Numbered from the stretch's first letter, positions 36,802 to 46,112 are shown. The stretch: DNA of 64,000 nt from Thermoprotei archaeon (GCA_038881895.1 JAVZOV010000001.1:434001-498000), one strand, 5' to 3'. The notes: generated by a model from the letters alone, not told the origin. Made by a program: numbers and translations.

Positions 36802-37999
36802 TCAAAACTTAGAAACATCAATTCTTCTGCAGAGGGTTCTGAGTTGAGTAGGAATGCATAGTGAATTGCTATTTTCATTCCTACTTAACCCTTCCCCCTC
36901 GATTAATTCGTTGAGGGCTCTCGGGGAGAACCCAATTCCCCGCATCTGAAGGTTCAACACCGCTATGATATCCCTATCCATTGTTAACCCGCATTCTTCA
37001 CACTTCATTATCCTGCCCAGATAGGAAGCCATACTTCCGGAGCAGGCTGGGCAGGTTTTAGATGAGTTGGCTGGATTAACGTATTTTGTTGGTAAGTTAA
37101 GCCATTTAAGCTTGTATTCAAGCATGAACTGGAACGTCCTCGCATTCCACTTTGAGAGCTTTCTGTTCATGTCTTTAGACTTGTTGAGGATTCGCCCCTT
37201 TACACCTTTCAGGTTTTCAAGTATTGCTCCGCAGTTCCTCTCCTTGAGCTCCCCCGCAACCTGCGTGGTTAACTTGTGCATGAAGTCCTTGGCTCTATTC
37301 TTCTCACGCTTAGAGTACTTCTTGAGGAGCATCTTTGATACATTGGGCTTAATCTTAGATAACTTTTGTATCCTCTGCCGCTTAGTTTCATAGGTTCTGT
37401 GAATATGGTAGAGCTCTCTTAAGTCATAGCACTTAATCTCGCCACCTATGAACGCCGTTATGTTCGTTAAGTTAACATCGAAGGAAGCCCACTTCTCAGC
37501 CTTTGGCTCAACCCTCTTCTTAACCGTAATTATCAGCTCCTTCTCAGTCATAAGTAGCCCACCGACTTTATCAAAGTCTTTTGGAATCCACGAACACTTA
37601 CTTAAGTCGACCTCAAGATACTGCTTATTAGGCTCAATGCTTACCCTCAGTATACCATTTCTGAAGCTGAAGAGCGTGCTCTTAATGTAAACGGTTTTTT
37701 TTAGTTATCTCAGGCTTACCTTCAGCTTTCCCCTTGTTATAAAGGGTTATCCAGCCCTTAACCAATCCGATGACGGAGTTCATTGCTGAATCAACGTAAT
37801 GCTTTGAGTATTTCCACTCTCGTAGCAGTTCATCCCTAAGCTCTCTCCTATCCTCAGCTTTCAAGTTAAGGTGGGCCTTCTCGGAAATTTTAACGTGTGA
37901 GAAGATTGCGTCTAAAGCCTTCTGCTTAACTTTGAAGTATTCTTCGATTAAATCCTTCGGAGCCTCTACTGGGACCCTGTAGCTCTTAACTACCTCCAT
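36802..37999 (-). pseudogene. tnpB: tnpB of group 1 copy B, frameshifted
   Basis: Residues 1-105 read from 37999; the remainder continues in another frame from about 37690. The cause is visible: an A run of eight (minus strand, at 37693-37700) where copy C has seven. RuvC residues and the zinc ribbon downstream remain intact (ASFDVNL, AILENLKGV, TCPACSGS, MKCEECG). The normal stop TAA has become CAA in the right-end hairpin, so the frame runs about 14 codons into flanking DNA. Confidence 0.85.
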
Positions 38000-38214
38000 A
38001 GCCTCTCAACCTCGCTTTTGGGATAGCGGAGCTTGCCAGTTGGGAGTTTAACTGCTCTAATAATGCCTTTCTTCTGCCACTTCCAGAGCGTTTTAACTGA
38101 GATACCGAACTTCTTTGCGACATCTTTTGGTCTAAGTAGTTCTTTTTCCATCAAAGAGTTAATAGAGTTAAACAAATATTTAAACCTATCTATTCCAAAA
38201 CTGTTGACCACGGC
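36834..38214 (-). mobile_element. IS607-derived element, group 1 copy B (damaged)
   Basis: Minus-strand copy with the group left end (GTCAACAG at 38201-38208, then AATAGATAGGTTTAAATA) and right end (CAGAACCC, read as GGGTTCTG at 36834). Both genes carry damage: an early stop in the HTH gene and a frameshift plus lost stop in tnpB. The flank at 38272 holds another IS605 relic. Confidence 0.85.
37990..38151 (-). CDS. HTH-only IS607 TnpA derivative, copy B
   Basis: 53 residues: 'LLRPKDVAKKFGISVKTLWK' and 'LPTGKLRYPKSEVERLWR'. A TAG replaces the Gln codon found at this point in copies A, C and D, shortening the protein by about eight residues, but the whole helix-turn-helix remains. Overlap with the tnpB start is therefore 10 bases rather than 34. 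Start chosen at the ATG about 30 bases from the left-end TTTAAATA box. Confidence 0.75.
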   Translation of the reverse strand: MEKELLRPKDVAKKFGISVKTLWKWQKKGIIRAVKLPTGKLRYPKSEVERLWR

Positions 38215-38271
38215 GTATAGGGGGAGTATCAGTCTATAACACTGAAACTTTACACAGAATTCGGCAAGAGA

Positions 38272-38530
38272 GCTTAGAACTTCAGTTCTGGGATGAATTG
38301 CTGAAAGGTTTAAATATGATGAGCTCTCCTTTGTTTGAGCGCATCGCTCGAATGTGGCTCGGATGTCCAAAATAAGGCTCCGAGCTGAAGTTTAGAAAGA
38401 AGTTCCAGCAAGCGGGGCATGGGCTATACGTCCATAGCAGGAGCTGAATTGGCACAGCCCTTAACTCGGTAGGATGGATGGGCATCCACGACAAACCGAG
38501 AATCTCCCAGCTCTAGCCGCGGAGAACGTC
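38272..38530 (+). repeat. Internally deleted derivative of the 9407-10564 IS605 element (copy R3)
   Basis: Starts with the palindrome AGAACTTCAGTTCT followed by GGGATGAATTG, as at the left end of the 9407-10564 element. It ends with 'ACTCGGTAGGATGGATG', 'ACCGAGAATCTCCCAGC' and 'AGCCGCGGAGAACGTC', matching that element's tnpB tail and right end. The middle, nearly all of tnpB, is missing. It keeps what a transposase in trans and a guide RNA would need. Confidence 0.8.
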
Positions 38531-38611
38531 AATTTCAAGATAAATAACTACATAAAAAGTAAAGGGAAGCATTTTTAAATAAATCTCTTTTTATCCTAAT
38601 TAGGGATAAGC

Positions 38612-39925
38612 GTGACTAGTTTAGATGAAATATTAAAGAGGCATTCCAATCTTCATGTATTTGATGATGAATTGTTAATGAGAAATTTTTCACTTTCTAA
38701 AATTGCTGAGGAGTATGGGACACCTTTGTATGTCGTCGATAGTAATTTAATTGTAGAACGGTATAGAGAAATGAAGAATGCGTTTTTATCTGAGAATTGC
38801 AATGCATTAATTGCATATGCTTATAAAGCAAATTCGCTTTTAGCAATAACAAAATTACTTGCGAAGGAAGGAGCGGGAGCAACAGTAGTATCAGCATATG
38901 GGATTAAGCTAGCATTACTATCAGGCGTTAAAAGCGAAAAAATAGTACTCGTTGGTCCAAGTAAATCGTATTATGATTTAATAGAGGCAGTGAAGAACAA
39001 TATAGGACTTATTAACATAGAATCTGAACAAGAACTTACAGAAATAAACAAAATCGCTGAAAAAACAGGAAATAAAGTAAATATCGGCATACGTGTTAAT
39101 TTAGGCTTAAGTGCTGGTGCGCACCCAAAAATTAGAACAGGTGGAAGAAAACATAAATTTGGAGTTGATGAAAAGACAGCAATAAAACTTTATAAATACG
39201 CCTCAAAAATGAAAGGAATAAAACCTATAGCTCTTCATGCTCATATTGGATCACAAATCACAGACCTCAAGGTATTTCAACTAGAAGCACAAAGATTGGC
39301 ATTACTAGCATCAATAATATATAAGCAGTATAAATTAGATGTTCCTGTCCTAGATTTAGGAGGAGGTTTAGGAATCCCATATACCAGCAGCGGAGAACGA
39401 ATACCTTACAAAGAATTTGTAAAGATCATAAGCAAAGCTATAAACGAGGTTTATGAAAACGCAAGATTACAAAAACCTATGATGATTGTGGAACCTGGCA
39501 GATATTTAGTGGCTGACTCAACACTCTTACTAATGAAAGTAAATTACATAAAACGTCTCGGAAGAAAAATTTGGATACTAGTAGATACTGGTATGAACGA
39601 CTTCATAAGAACTGCTATGTACAACGCATATCACGAAATCATCCCAGTTAAAATTAGAAATAAAAAAGAGACATATAACATAGGAGGACCCATATGTGAA
39701 AGTTCAGATGTCTTCGCTATCAATAGAGAATTGCCAGAAGTTAAAAAGAACGATTTACTTGCACTGCTTGACGCAGGTGCATATGGTATATCGATGTCAA
39801 GTACTTATAATATACGACCACGCCCTGCGGCAGTAATGCTATTTGACAACAAATTATATCTAATAAGAGAACGTGAGACATTCGAGGACATTATTAAGCA
39901 CGATAAAACATTACCAGACTGTTGA
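38612..39925 (+). CDS. lysA: Diaminopimelate decarboxylase
   Basis: 437 residues, a fold-III PLP enzyme converting meso-diaminopimelate to lysine. The PLP lysine is in 'AYAYKANSLLA' near residue 73, followed by 'HAHIGSQI', the phosphate loop 'GGGLGIPY', 'EPGRYLVA', the active-site Cys in 'GPICESSDVF' and 'DAGAYGISMSSTYN'. The start is GTG; TTTTTAAATA lies about 40 bases upstream. Arginine or ornithine decarboxylases are less likely given the 'CESSD' motif. No other lysine gene is adjacent. Confidence 0.93.
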   Translation: MTSLDEILKRHSNLHVFDDELLMRNFSLSKIAEEYGTPLYVVDSNLIVERYREMKNAFLSENCNALIAYAYKANSLLAITKLLAKEGAGATVVSAYGIKLALLSGVKSEKIVLVGPSKSYYDLIEAVKNNIGLINIESEQELTEINKIAEKTGNKVNIGIRVNLGLSAGAHPKIRTGGRKHKFGVDEKTAIKLYKYASKMKGIKPIALHAHIGSQITDLKVFQLEAQRLALLASIIYKQYKLDVPVLDLGGGLGIPYTSSGERIPYKEFVKIISKAINEVYENARLQKPMMIVEPGRYLVADSTLLLMKVNYIKRLGRKIWILVDTGMNDFIRTAMYNAYHEIIPVKIRNKKETYNIGGPICESSDVFAINRELPEVKKNDLLALLDAGAYGISMSSTYNIRPRPAAVMLFDNKLYLIRERETFEDIIKHDKTLPDC

Positions 39926-40160
39926 CACTCTTCAAATGTTACACGTTCACAACTTTTGCTTCATTCCAAATTCTTATTAGGTATTCTAATTCTAAATTTT
40001 AACCTCAAGGCGATAATTCATTATTGCTAAAAACAAAAAGAAAACACAAGATACTAAAAATAATTATTAAGGTGCAAATGATGATTTCAAGAACTTTCTT
40101 AATTATCTTTTTTGTTATTTTATTATCATCCTCCCTATTCCTTTTTATTAAAATTAAAGG

Positions 40161-41404
40161 GTAAGGCAACTGTTTCTAAATAGATAGATTTTTATAGACG
40201 TTTAGTGTATACTCTATTTGTGGAAATAGTCCTCAGCGTTCCATTCGTTTATGAAGTGAACGACGAAGTTAGAAAGCTCCTAGAGGACTTCAGAGATATG
40301 GTGAACTTCTGCATAGGCTTTGCAGTTGAGAGGAGGATAACCTCTTACGCTAAACTTAGGAAGAGCGTTTATGAAGAGTGGAAGGGGAGGTGGGATTACT
40401 CTACACATTTTTGCCATTCAGCATGTAAAATAGCCTTAGCCATGCTCAAGAGCTTTAGGAGGCTTAAACGTAAGGGATTAGCTAAAGGTGATAGACCTGA
40501 GGCTAGAAAGCTCTTCATGCAACTCGACCCGCAACTGTACAAGTTCTACGGCGATAGGATCAGAATATCCGTTAAGCCCAGAAGATTTCTCTTCATAGAT
40601 TTGAAGTACGGTGAATATCAAAGAAGATTTATAGATGCTTGGAGAGAGGGGAAGCTGAGGACCGGCGAAATCACCATAAACGAGACGAAGATAATCGTAC
40701 CGTTCAAGAAGGACGTAGACCTGTCCAATCCAAGCGACTGGATAGCAATAGATGTTAACGAGTCTAATGTCACTGGAGTAAGCACGAACCCACACGTCAT
40801 GAGGGTTGAAAGCAACTTGAGGACGATCCACACGACCTACTTCAATATCATCAGAAGAATCCAAAGGTTGAAGAAGTTTAAGCCCAAGACTGCTGAGGAA
40901 CTGCTTAAGAAGTATTCTGGTAGAAGGAAGCGCAAGGCTAAAGATGAATGTCACAAAATATCTAGAAAGATCGTAGACTTTGCCAAGCGACATAAAGTTG
41001 GTGTAATAATGGAGGACCTCAAAGGAATTAGAAAAAGAATCAATTTCTCCAAGAACCTCAACCGCAGATTGCACTCATGGAACTTCAGGAGGCTGCAATC
41101 CTACATTGAATATAAGGCTAAACTTGAAGGTTTGCCAGTCGTATACGTCAATCCTAAAAACACTTCAAGCCTATGCCCGATGTGTGGCGGCAGGCTAGCG
41201 CCGAATGGGTATAGGCTCGTGAAATGTGAATGCGGTTACGAAAGCGATAGAGACGTGACCGCGTGCTTAAACATGCTCAGGATGAGGGGAGCCCCGTTGC
41301 CCCAGAAAGCCCTCTATGAGCCTCAAATAATCGAGGTGAGAGGGAAGGGACGAAAGTCTATGAATCCCACAACGGTAATTCAACTATGCATAAAACCAAT
41401 ATGA
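40161..41404 (+). mobile_element. Solo tnpB element related to IS607 (copy E)
   Basis: Left end 'GCAACTGTTTCTAAATAGATAG' (40165-40186 region) followed by TTTTTATAG aligns with the left end of the group 1 elements, but the HTH gene is absent and tnpB begins about 30 bases later. I cannot find the CAGAACCC right end, so the 3' boundary is taken as the tnpB stop. Confidence 0.55.
40205..41404 (+). CDS. tnpB: TnpB, diverged, without an HTH partner (copy E)
   Basis: Up to 399 residues, clearly different in sequence from groups 1 and 2 but with the same order of motifs: Asp in 'IAIDVNESNVTGV', Glu in 'VIMEDLKGI', zinc ribbon CPMCGG...VKCECG and Asp in 'YESDRDVTACLNML'. The frame opens with GTG 40205; GTG 40220 is about 27 bases after the TATA-like TTTTTATA and may be the real start. 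It is expected to retain nuclease activity. Confidence 0.85.
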   Translation: MYTLFVEIVLSVPFVYEVNDEVRKLLEDFRDMVNFCIGFAVERRITSYAKLRKSVYEEWKGRWDYSTHFCHSACKIALAMLKSFRRLKRKGLAKGDRPEARKLFMQLDPQLYKFYGDRIRISVKPRRFLFIDLKYGEYQRRFIDAWREGKLRTGEITINETKIIVPFKKDVDLSNPSDWIAIDVNESNVTGVSTNPHVMRVESNLRTIHTTYFNIIRRIQRLKKFKPKTAEELLKKYSGRRKRKAKDECHKISRKIVDFAKRHKVGVIMEDLKGIRKRINFSKNLNRRLHSWNFRRLQSYIEYKAKLEGLPVVYVNPKNTSSLCPMCGGRLAPNGYRLVKCECGYESDRDVTACLNMLRMRGAPLPQKALYEPQIIEVRGKGRKSMNPTTVIQLCIKPI

Positions 41405-41948
41405 TAGATCTGAGAGTATGAAACTGATTAATATCAAATATTATTGAAGCTTTTTCTATTGTGTCCAATTTGTTTATGTTAATATTCTGTAAAGTCAAAC
41501 AAATAGTATCCATCTATATTGAGATTAAACTAGCATACACCTAAGTATTAATAAAATTAACTACATAAAAACTGCTGAACTACCCAAAATTTCCTAAGCA
41601 ACTATGAAATTTCTTCAAATCAATTAGACTGGATACTCCCGTTTATCTTAATGTAGTTAACTTCATGGCGGTTTCTAGAAATGTTTTAGAATTTATATAA
41701 ATAGTACAGAAAAGGAGAAGAAATAGGTAGTGCTGAAGAAACACTGCTACCAGCTGAAAAGAAATTGATTCTTTGGAGTTTATTTTATATTATGTAGTAT
41801 ACTAAATTATTTTAATATGGATGTCATACGCATTCTTCTTGCTATCATAATATTAAATTATTTTTGTTTCGTATTTTATTATAATTTTTAAACAGAGTAC
41901 TGCATAAAGTATTTAAGTATGTACGTTAATTAAGGAAAAGAGTTAAAA
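41405..41948. other. Intergenic region with a possible small-protein relic
   Basis: Mostly AT-rich without features. At 41727-41797 a short frame reads 'SAEETLLPAEKKLILWSLFYIM', resembling the start of a small membrane protein cut short; a TTTATATAA box lies just upstream at about 41692. No start codon fits well. Near 41911-41920 ATTTAAGTAT is a likely TATA box for the operon beginning at 41949. Confidence 0.4.
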
Positions 41949-42242
41949 ATGACCCTGGGTTTAAATAAGGAATCAAAAAAGGAGAGTAAAGTAGGTGTTT
42001 CGCGTGCTCTTAAAGATATGGTGTATGGAATGGCGCTTCACGGTCAAGTTTCAGCTTTACTAAGAACGAGAATGTATATAGAGCACTTATTTATGCTGAT
42101 GACATTAGGTGATATGCTAGGTTTTCCGTTATTACCACCTTATTATTCGTTAAGATTATTACCGTATGCTGTGCCTAATATTAAGTCGTGGAAGGCTAGG
42201 ATGTTTAGGGAGCACGATTTTACTGATATAATTACTCAATAA
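41949..42242 (+). CDS. Small protein paired with ArsA-like ATPases, paralog 1
   Basis: 97 residues, no known family recognised. The C-terminal half, 'GDMLGFPLLPPYYSLRLLPY' then 'WKARMFREHDF', matches the same region of the 96-residue protein at 44267 ('GEFLGVPLLSNYYTLRLISY' then 'WKKKQMTEKDL'), so the two are paralogs. The middle is amphipathic to hydrophobic, not a clear membrane helix. It is first in an operon whose next two genes are ArsA-like ATPases; a role as adaptor or cargo-binding subunit is inference. Confidence 0.78.
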   Translation: MTLGLNKESKKESKVGVSRALKDMVYGMALHGQVSALLRTRMYIEHLFMLMTLGDMLGFPLLPPYYSLRLLPYAVPNIKSWKARMFREHDFTDIITQ

Positions 42243-42255
42243 AAAGGTGAGTTTA

Positions 42256-43245
42256 TTGGTTGGTTTAAGAGAATTTTTTGAAAAGAATCTTGACGTACGT
42301 GTTGTTATTTTTGCTGGTAAGGGTGGCTTAGGTAAGACCACTTCTAGTGCTGCGTTATCATATTATATGGCTAAGCAGGGTAAGAAGGTGTTATGTTTTA
42401 GTACTGATCCTCAGGCATCGTTGAGTGATATATTTGAGCGTAATATTTATGGAAAAGGTGTTATAGAGTTAGCTCCCAACTTACACGTGATTGAGATTGA
42501 TGCAGATAAAAAGATTGCTGATTATCAGGAGGAGATTAGAAAGAAAATTAAGGATATGTACAAAATTGACGAGATACCTAAAGAAATTGATGAATACATT
42601 TCATCTGCTGCTGCTGAACCTGCTATGTATGAATCTGCGACTTATGATGCTATGGCTGATTTAGTAGCTAAGGGTGAATATGATCTGTATGTTTTCGATA
42701 TGCCACCATTTGGTCATGGTGTAAGAATGGTTGCCATGGCTGAAATATTGGGCAAATGGGTAGAGAAGATTATGGAGGCGCGAAAAATGGCGAAAGAATA
42801 TGAGGAGATTGCTGCAAATTTACGTGGCGGTACCATAAGTGAGGATTTAATACTTAAAGAGCTTCAGGATATTAATAATCGAATAGGCTTGTTTACAAAG
42901 ATTCTAACTGACAGAGCACGCACTGCTTTCTTTATGGTCATTATTCCAGAGAAAATGGCAATTTTAGATACTGAACGTGCAATAAAAATGTTTAAAGAAT
43001 TGAATATGGAGTTATCAGGAATAGTTGTGAACCAGGTATATCCTCCCGAGCTGCTAAAGCAGCCTGGGGTTTCCGAGTTTATAGTAAATAAGATAAAAAT
43101 GCAGTCGCAATATCTTGATGAAATAAAAAGAAAGTTTGGTAAATATCTTGTAGGTCTATTGCCTATGTATTCGCGAGAGCCTAAAGGTCTTGAGATGCTG
43201 AGTAGGGTGGCTGAGGATCTTATGTTGTCACCGTTAAATATATAG
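42256..43245 (+). CDS. ArsA/Get3-like ATPase, catalytic copy
   Basis: About 330 residues of the ArsA/Get3 branch of deviant-Walker ATPases. P-loop GKGGLGKTT near residues 20-28 with the signature Lys, switch I 'STDPQAS', switch II 'DMPPFGHG'. All nucleotide-handling motifs are kept. I take TTG 42256 as start: GGTGA lies five bases upstream, whereas GTG 42247 lies inside that site. Family members form dimers that move membrane proteins or drive anion pumps; the adjacent gene encodes a second, degenerate copy. Confidence 0.88.
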   Translation: MVGLREFFEKNLDVRVVIFAGKGGLGKTTSSAALSYYMAKQGKKVLCFSTDPQASLSDIFERNIYGKGVIELAPNLHVIEIDADKKIADYQEEIRKKIKDMYKIDEIPKEIDEYISSAAAEPAMYESATYDAMADLVAKGEYDLYVFDMPPFGHGVRMVAMAEILGKWVEKIMEARKMAKEYEEIAANLRGGTISEDLILKELQDINNRIGLFTKILTDRARTAFFMVIIPEKMAILDTERAIKMFKELNMELSGIVVNQVYPPELLKQPGVSEFIVNKIKMQSQYLDEIKRKFGKYLVGLLPMYSREPKGLEMLSRVAEDLMLSPLNI

Positions 43246-43262
43246 AGGCAAAGGTGAGATTT

Positions 43263-44261
43263 GTGCAAAATTTAAAAGAGATTCTAGATAAGGGCGCAAA
43301 GTTCGCATATGTAGGCGGTAAGGGTGGTGTAGGAAAAACAGTTGTAGCAGCAGCAATAGCATATTATTATGCGGATCAAGGGCAAAAAACATTATTAGCC
43401 AGCTTAAATCCAGTACATTCGTTATCAAGTCTTTTTGATCAGGATTTATCTGGAGGACAGATTAAAAAAGTTAATGGTATAGAAAATCTTTATGCTCTTG
43501 AAGTAGAAATTGAAGATGCTATTCAACGTTACAGAGAAATGGTGACTAGAAGATTGAGGGAATTCCTAAAATGGGCTGAAATACCTATAAACCCTGAACC
43601 ATTCATAGAAATAGCAACAACAAACCCAGCTTTTGAGGAATCTGCCATGTTTGATAAAATGATGGATGTAATGCTAGAACAAGGTAAGCAATTTGATAAG
43701 ATAATCTTTGATACAGCTGCTGTAGCAAATGCAGTTCGATTAATAGGATTAAGTAAAATATATGGATTATGGCTTAATAGAATGATCGAAAGCAGAAAAA
43801 GTGCATTATCATTAAGAGAAAAATTGAGTTTTAGGAAAGACAAAGTAAAGGAAGAGATCAAAAAGGATCCGATGCTTCTAGACCTTATACAACTGAGTGA
43901 AAAATTTAATACTGCCAGAAAATTTATAGTAGATCCATCACATACTCGATTCTTCTTCGTTACATTACCTTTATCATTACCAATCTCAGTTGTCATACGT
44001 TTCATTAACATGGTAAACGCATTCGATATACCAGTTGGTGGAGTGTTCGTGAATGGTATCATATCAAAATCTGATGCAGAAAAAGATGCATCAGGTTACC
44101 TTAAAAGTAAATACAATGAACAGTTACATTACTTAAATATAGTACACAAAGAATTAGGTCCACTAGTAATAGGTTACATACCCCAGTATTCAAATGAGAT
44201 CGTTGGTATAAACATGTTAAAGAAAACTGTCGAAGACATGCTCACATACACCCCGGAGTAA
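43263..44261 (+). CDS. ArsA/Get3-like ATPase, degenerate partner
   Basis: About 333 residues, paralogous to the preceding ATPase. The P-loop GKGGVGKTV is kept, but switch I reads 'SLNPVHS' (Asn in place of Asp) and switch II 'DTAAVANAV' has lost the PTGH-like sequence. ATP binding is plausible; hydrolysis probably not. The start is GTG 43263, five to seven bases after AAAGGTGAG; GTG 43254 lies inside that site. The order small protein, ATPase, ATPase, small protein suggests an asymmetric complex. Confidence 0.86.
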   Translation: MQNLKEILDKGAKFAYVGGKGGVGKTVVAAAIAYYYADQGQKTLLASLNPVHSLSSLFDQDLSGGQIKKVNGIENLYALEVEIEDAIQRYREMVTRRLREFLKWAEIPINPEPFIEIATTNPAFEESAMFDKMMDVMLEQGKQFDKIIFDTAAVANAVRLIGLSKIYGLWLNRMIESRKSALSLREKLSFRKDKVKEEIKKDPMLLDLIQLSEKFNTARKFIVDPSHTRFFFVTLPLSLPISVVIRFINMVNAFDIPVGGVFVNGIISKSDAEKDASGYLKSKYNEQLHYLNIVHKELGPLVIGYIPQYSNEIVGINMLKKTVEDMLTYTPE

Positions 44262-44266
44262 ATGTT

Positions 44267-44557
44267 ATGGTAACATCATCACCACGTAGAAATTTAACAC
44301 TTAAACAAAAACTCCGAGACTTCTTTTTTGGAATGTTTCTCTTCGATATGCATAGAGAGTTACTGGAAACTTCTAAAAGTTATAAAGAAATTGGAGAAAT
44401 CCTTTTATTAGGAGAGTTTCTAGGTGTGCCATTACTTTCTAATTACTATACCCTCCGACTTATATCTTATTTTGTTAAAGATTTAGAGGAATGGAAGAAA
44501 AAACAAATGACGGAGAAGGATCTATTAGAAGAATTGGGTCATGCGCACATAGATTAA
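44267..44557 (+). CDS. Small protein paired with ArsA-like ATPases, paralog 2
   Basis: 96 residues, basic at the N-terminus, paralogous to the 97-residue protein at 41949 through the 'GxxLGxPLLxxYYxLRLxxY' block and the 'WK' and 'E/H-(K)D' positions after it. It starts five bases after the stop of the second ATPase, so the operon has symmetrical ends. Function not recognised. Confidence 0.78.
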   Translation: MVTSSPRRNLTLKQKLRDFFFGMFLFDMHRELLETSKSYKEIGEILLLGEFLGVPLLSNYYTLRLISYFVKDLEEWKKKQMTEKDLLEELGHAHID

Positions 44558-44631
44558 GAGAACACTATACCTTAGAAATCATTGCACAACATAAAATTTA
44601 TATAAACTATTCTTATTTAATTTCTGGCAAC

Positions 44632-45789
44632 ATGGTCAAGAATGATGAGACAAAGAAATACATCATATTATTAGCTCTTTTTAGAGTTTTAAGAAGTACA
44701 TCAGCAGGGCTCATAGCATTAGCATTTCCATACTTGGTGTTGCAAAAACTTTCGTATGGTTCATTTACGCTTGGGTTAATATATACAGCCGCAACAATAG
44801 CAACCGCAGTACTTGGTATACTTTTTGGTTTTATTGCTGACATATATGATCGAAAACAAACACTGATAATAGTAGCATTATTACTTCCTCTCAGCTCACT
44901 TCTAATCTATATATCGAATAACCTTTTCGTCTTATTTTTAGCTGCAATGTTAGGTGGATATTCTGCGACAGGTTCGTTATCAGGTGGAGGTATTGGAGGT
45001 GCAGCACAACCAATACAGAATGCACTAATCGTGGATTTAACCAAATCTGAAAACCGAACTTTTTATTTCTCAATACTTACATTCATAGGTGGCATTACGG
45101 CTGCAATTGGCTCATTAGCAGCCAGAGTATTTACAATAGATCATGCATTCTTGGTGGCAACCTTAATCTCAGCACTTTCGGTTATTGTTGTTCTTCCCAT
45201 TAAAACACATAATACAAGAGGAAAAATAAACAAACTTAAAAGTAAAGTAGTAATAGGTAAGTTTTCACTCACCGGAATGATTAACGGTTTTACACAAGGC
45301 TTAGTTACACCATTCTTAATACCGTTCTTCTACATAGTTTATAACATACCCAAATCAGAAATGTCAATTTATGCATTCATAAGTGGATTCATAGGATCTT
45401 TAGCACTTCTTCTTGCACCATATCTAGAACGTTATTTTGGCTTCGTGAAAAGTATAGCAGTAACTAGGGGTTTAGGAGCAATCTTAATAATCTTACTACC
45501 TTTAATTAGAATACTGCCTGTCTCATTAGTAATATATTTTGCATTACCAGCATTAAGGATTATGGCCTTACCAGTTCAACAGTCCACAATCGCAGAAATG
45601 GTAAGTTCAGATGAAGTAGGAAGAGCATTAGGAATAAATCAAGTAACACGTCTCGCTGCTTCATCAACTGGAATTACATTAACAGGATACTTTTTTGATA
45701 CACCAGAAATAGAGCTACCATTTTATATTTATGGCATAATGATGTTTATTAATATTTATCTCTACTTCAAATTTTTCGGAAATAAGTAA
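44632..45789 (+). CDS. MFS transporter
   Basis: About 385 residues, eleven to twelve membrane helices. The loop 'GFIADIYDRKQTL' between helices 2 and 3 is the MFS signature. I place the start at ATG 44632: TTTATATAA at about 44599-44607 lies the right distance upstream for a leaderless message, and the earlier part of the open frame overlaps the small protein gene without homology. Because it has its own promoter, it may be independent of the ATPase operon. Substrate unknown. Confidence 0.87.
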   Translation: MVKNDETKKYIILLALFRVLRSTSAGLIALAFPYLVLQKLSYGSFTLGLIYTAATIATAVLGILFGFIADIYDRKQTLIIVALLLPLSSLLIYISNNLFVLFLAAMLGGYSATGSLSGGGIGGAAQPIQNALIVDLTKSENRTFYFSILTFIGGITAAIGSLAARVFTIDHAFLVATLISALSVIVVLPIKTHNTRGKINKLKSKVVIGKFSLTGMINGFTQGLVTPFLIPFFYIVYNIPKSEMSIYAFISGFIGSLALLLAPYLERYFGFVKSIAVTRGLGAILIILLPLIRILPVSLVIYFALPALRIMALPVQQSTIAEMVSSDEVGRALGINQVTRLAASSTGITLTGYFFDTPEIELPFYIYGIMMFINIYLYFKFFGNK

Positions 45790-46037
45790 ATCACTGTATA
45801 ATCTTCATTTAGAGTGAAGTTTCTAACATAAATTTAGGATAATTTTAAATTCATTAATCCTTAAAACAATGACAACAACAATAAGCCTCACCTTTAAGAT
45901 AAAAAGTTTTATTAGCATTCTATTAACAGTAGTGACCATTAAAAGCATAAAAAACACCAAGAAATCTCACTTATCAACGTGGAAACGTGACTATATAAAA
46001 ATAGAAACTTGATAAAAATAATGGAAGTAATAAGATG

Positions 46038-46112
46038 TGGGCCCGGTGGGATTTGAACCCACGACCGCCCGGTTATGAGCCGGGCGCTCTAACCATACTA
46101 AGCTACGGGCCC
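46038..46112 (-). tRNA. tRNA with CAU anticodon (Met elongator or Ile2)
   Basis: On the minus strand a complete cloverleaf: acceptor stem GGGCCCG/CGGGCCC, anticodon stem CCCGG/CCGGG closing a 7-base loop CTCATAA with anticodon CAT, T arm GTGGG-TTCAAAT-CCCAC and discriminator A; no encoded CCA and no intron. The acceptor begins with G-C and the anticodon stem lacks the three G-C pairs of initiators, so it is not initiator tRNA. Elongator Met and lysidine/agmatidine-modified Ile2 cannot be separated by eye. Confidence 0.93.

Noticed and set aside
42247-44261. Arsenite efflux operon
   Set aside because: The ATPases are ArsA-like, but no ArsB, Acr3, ArsR or ArsD gene is present, and the second ATPase lacks key motifs.
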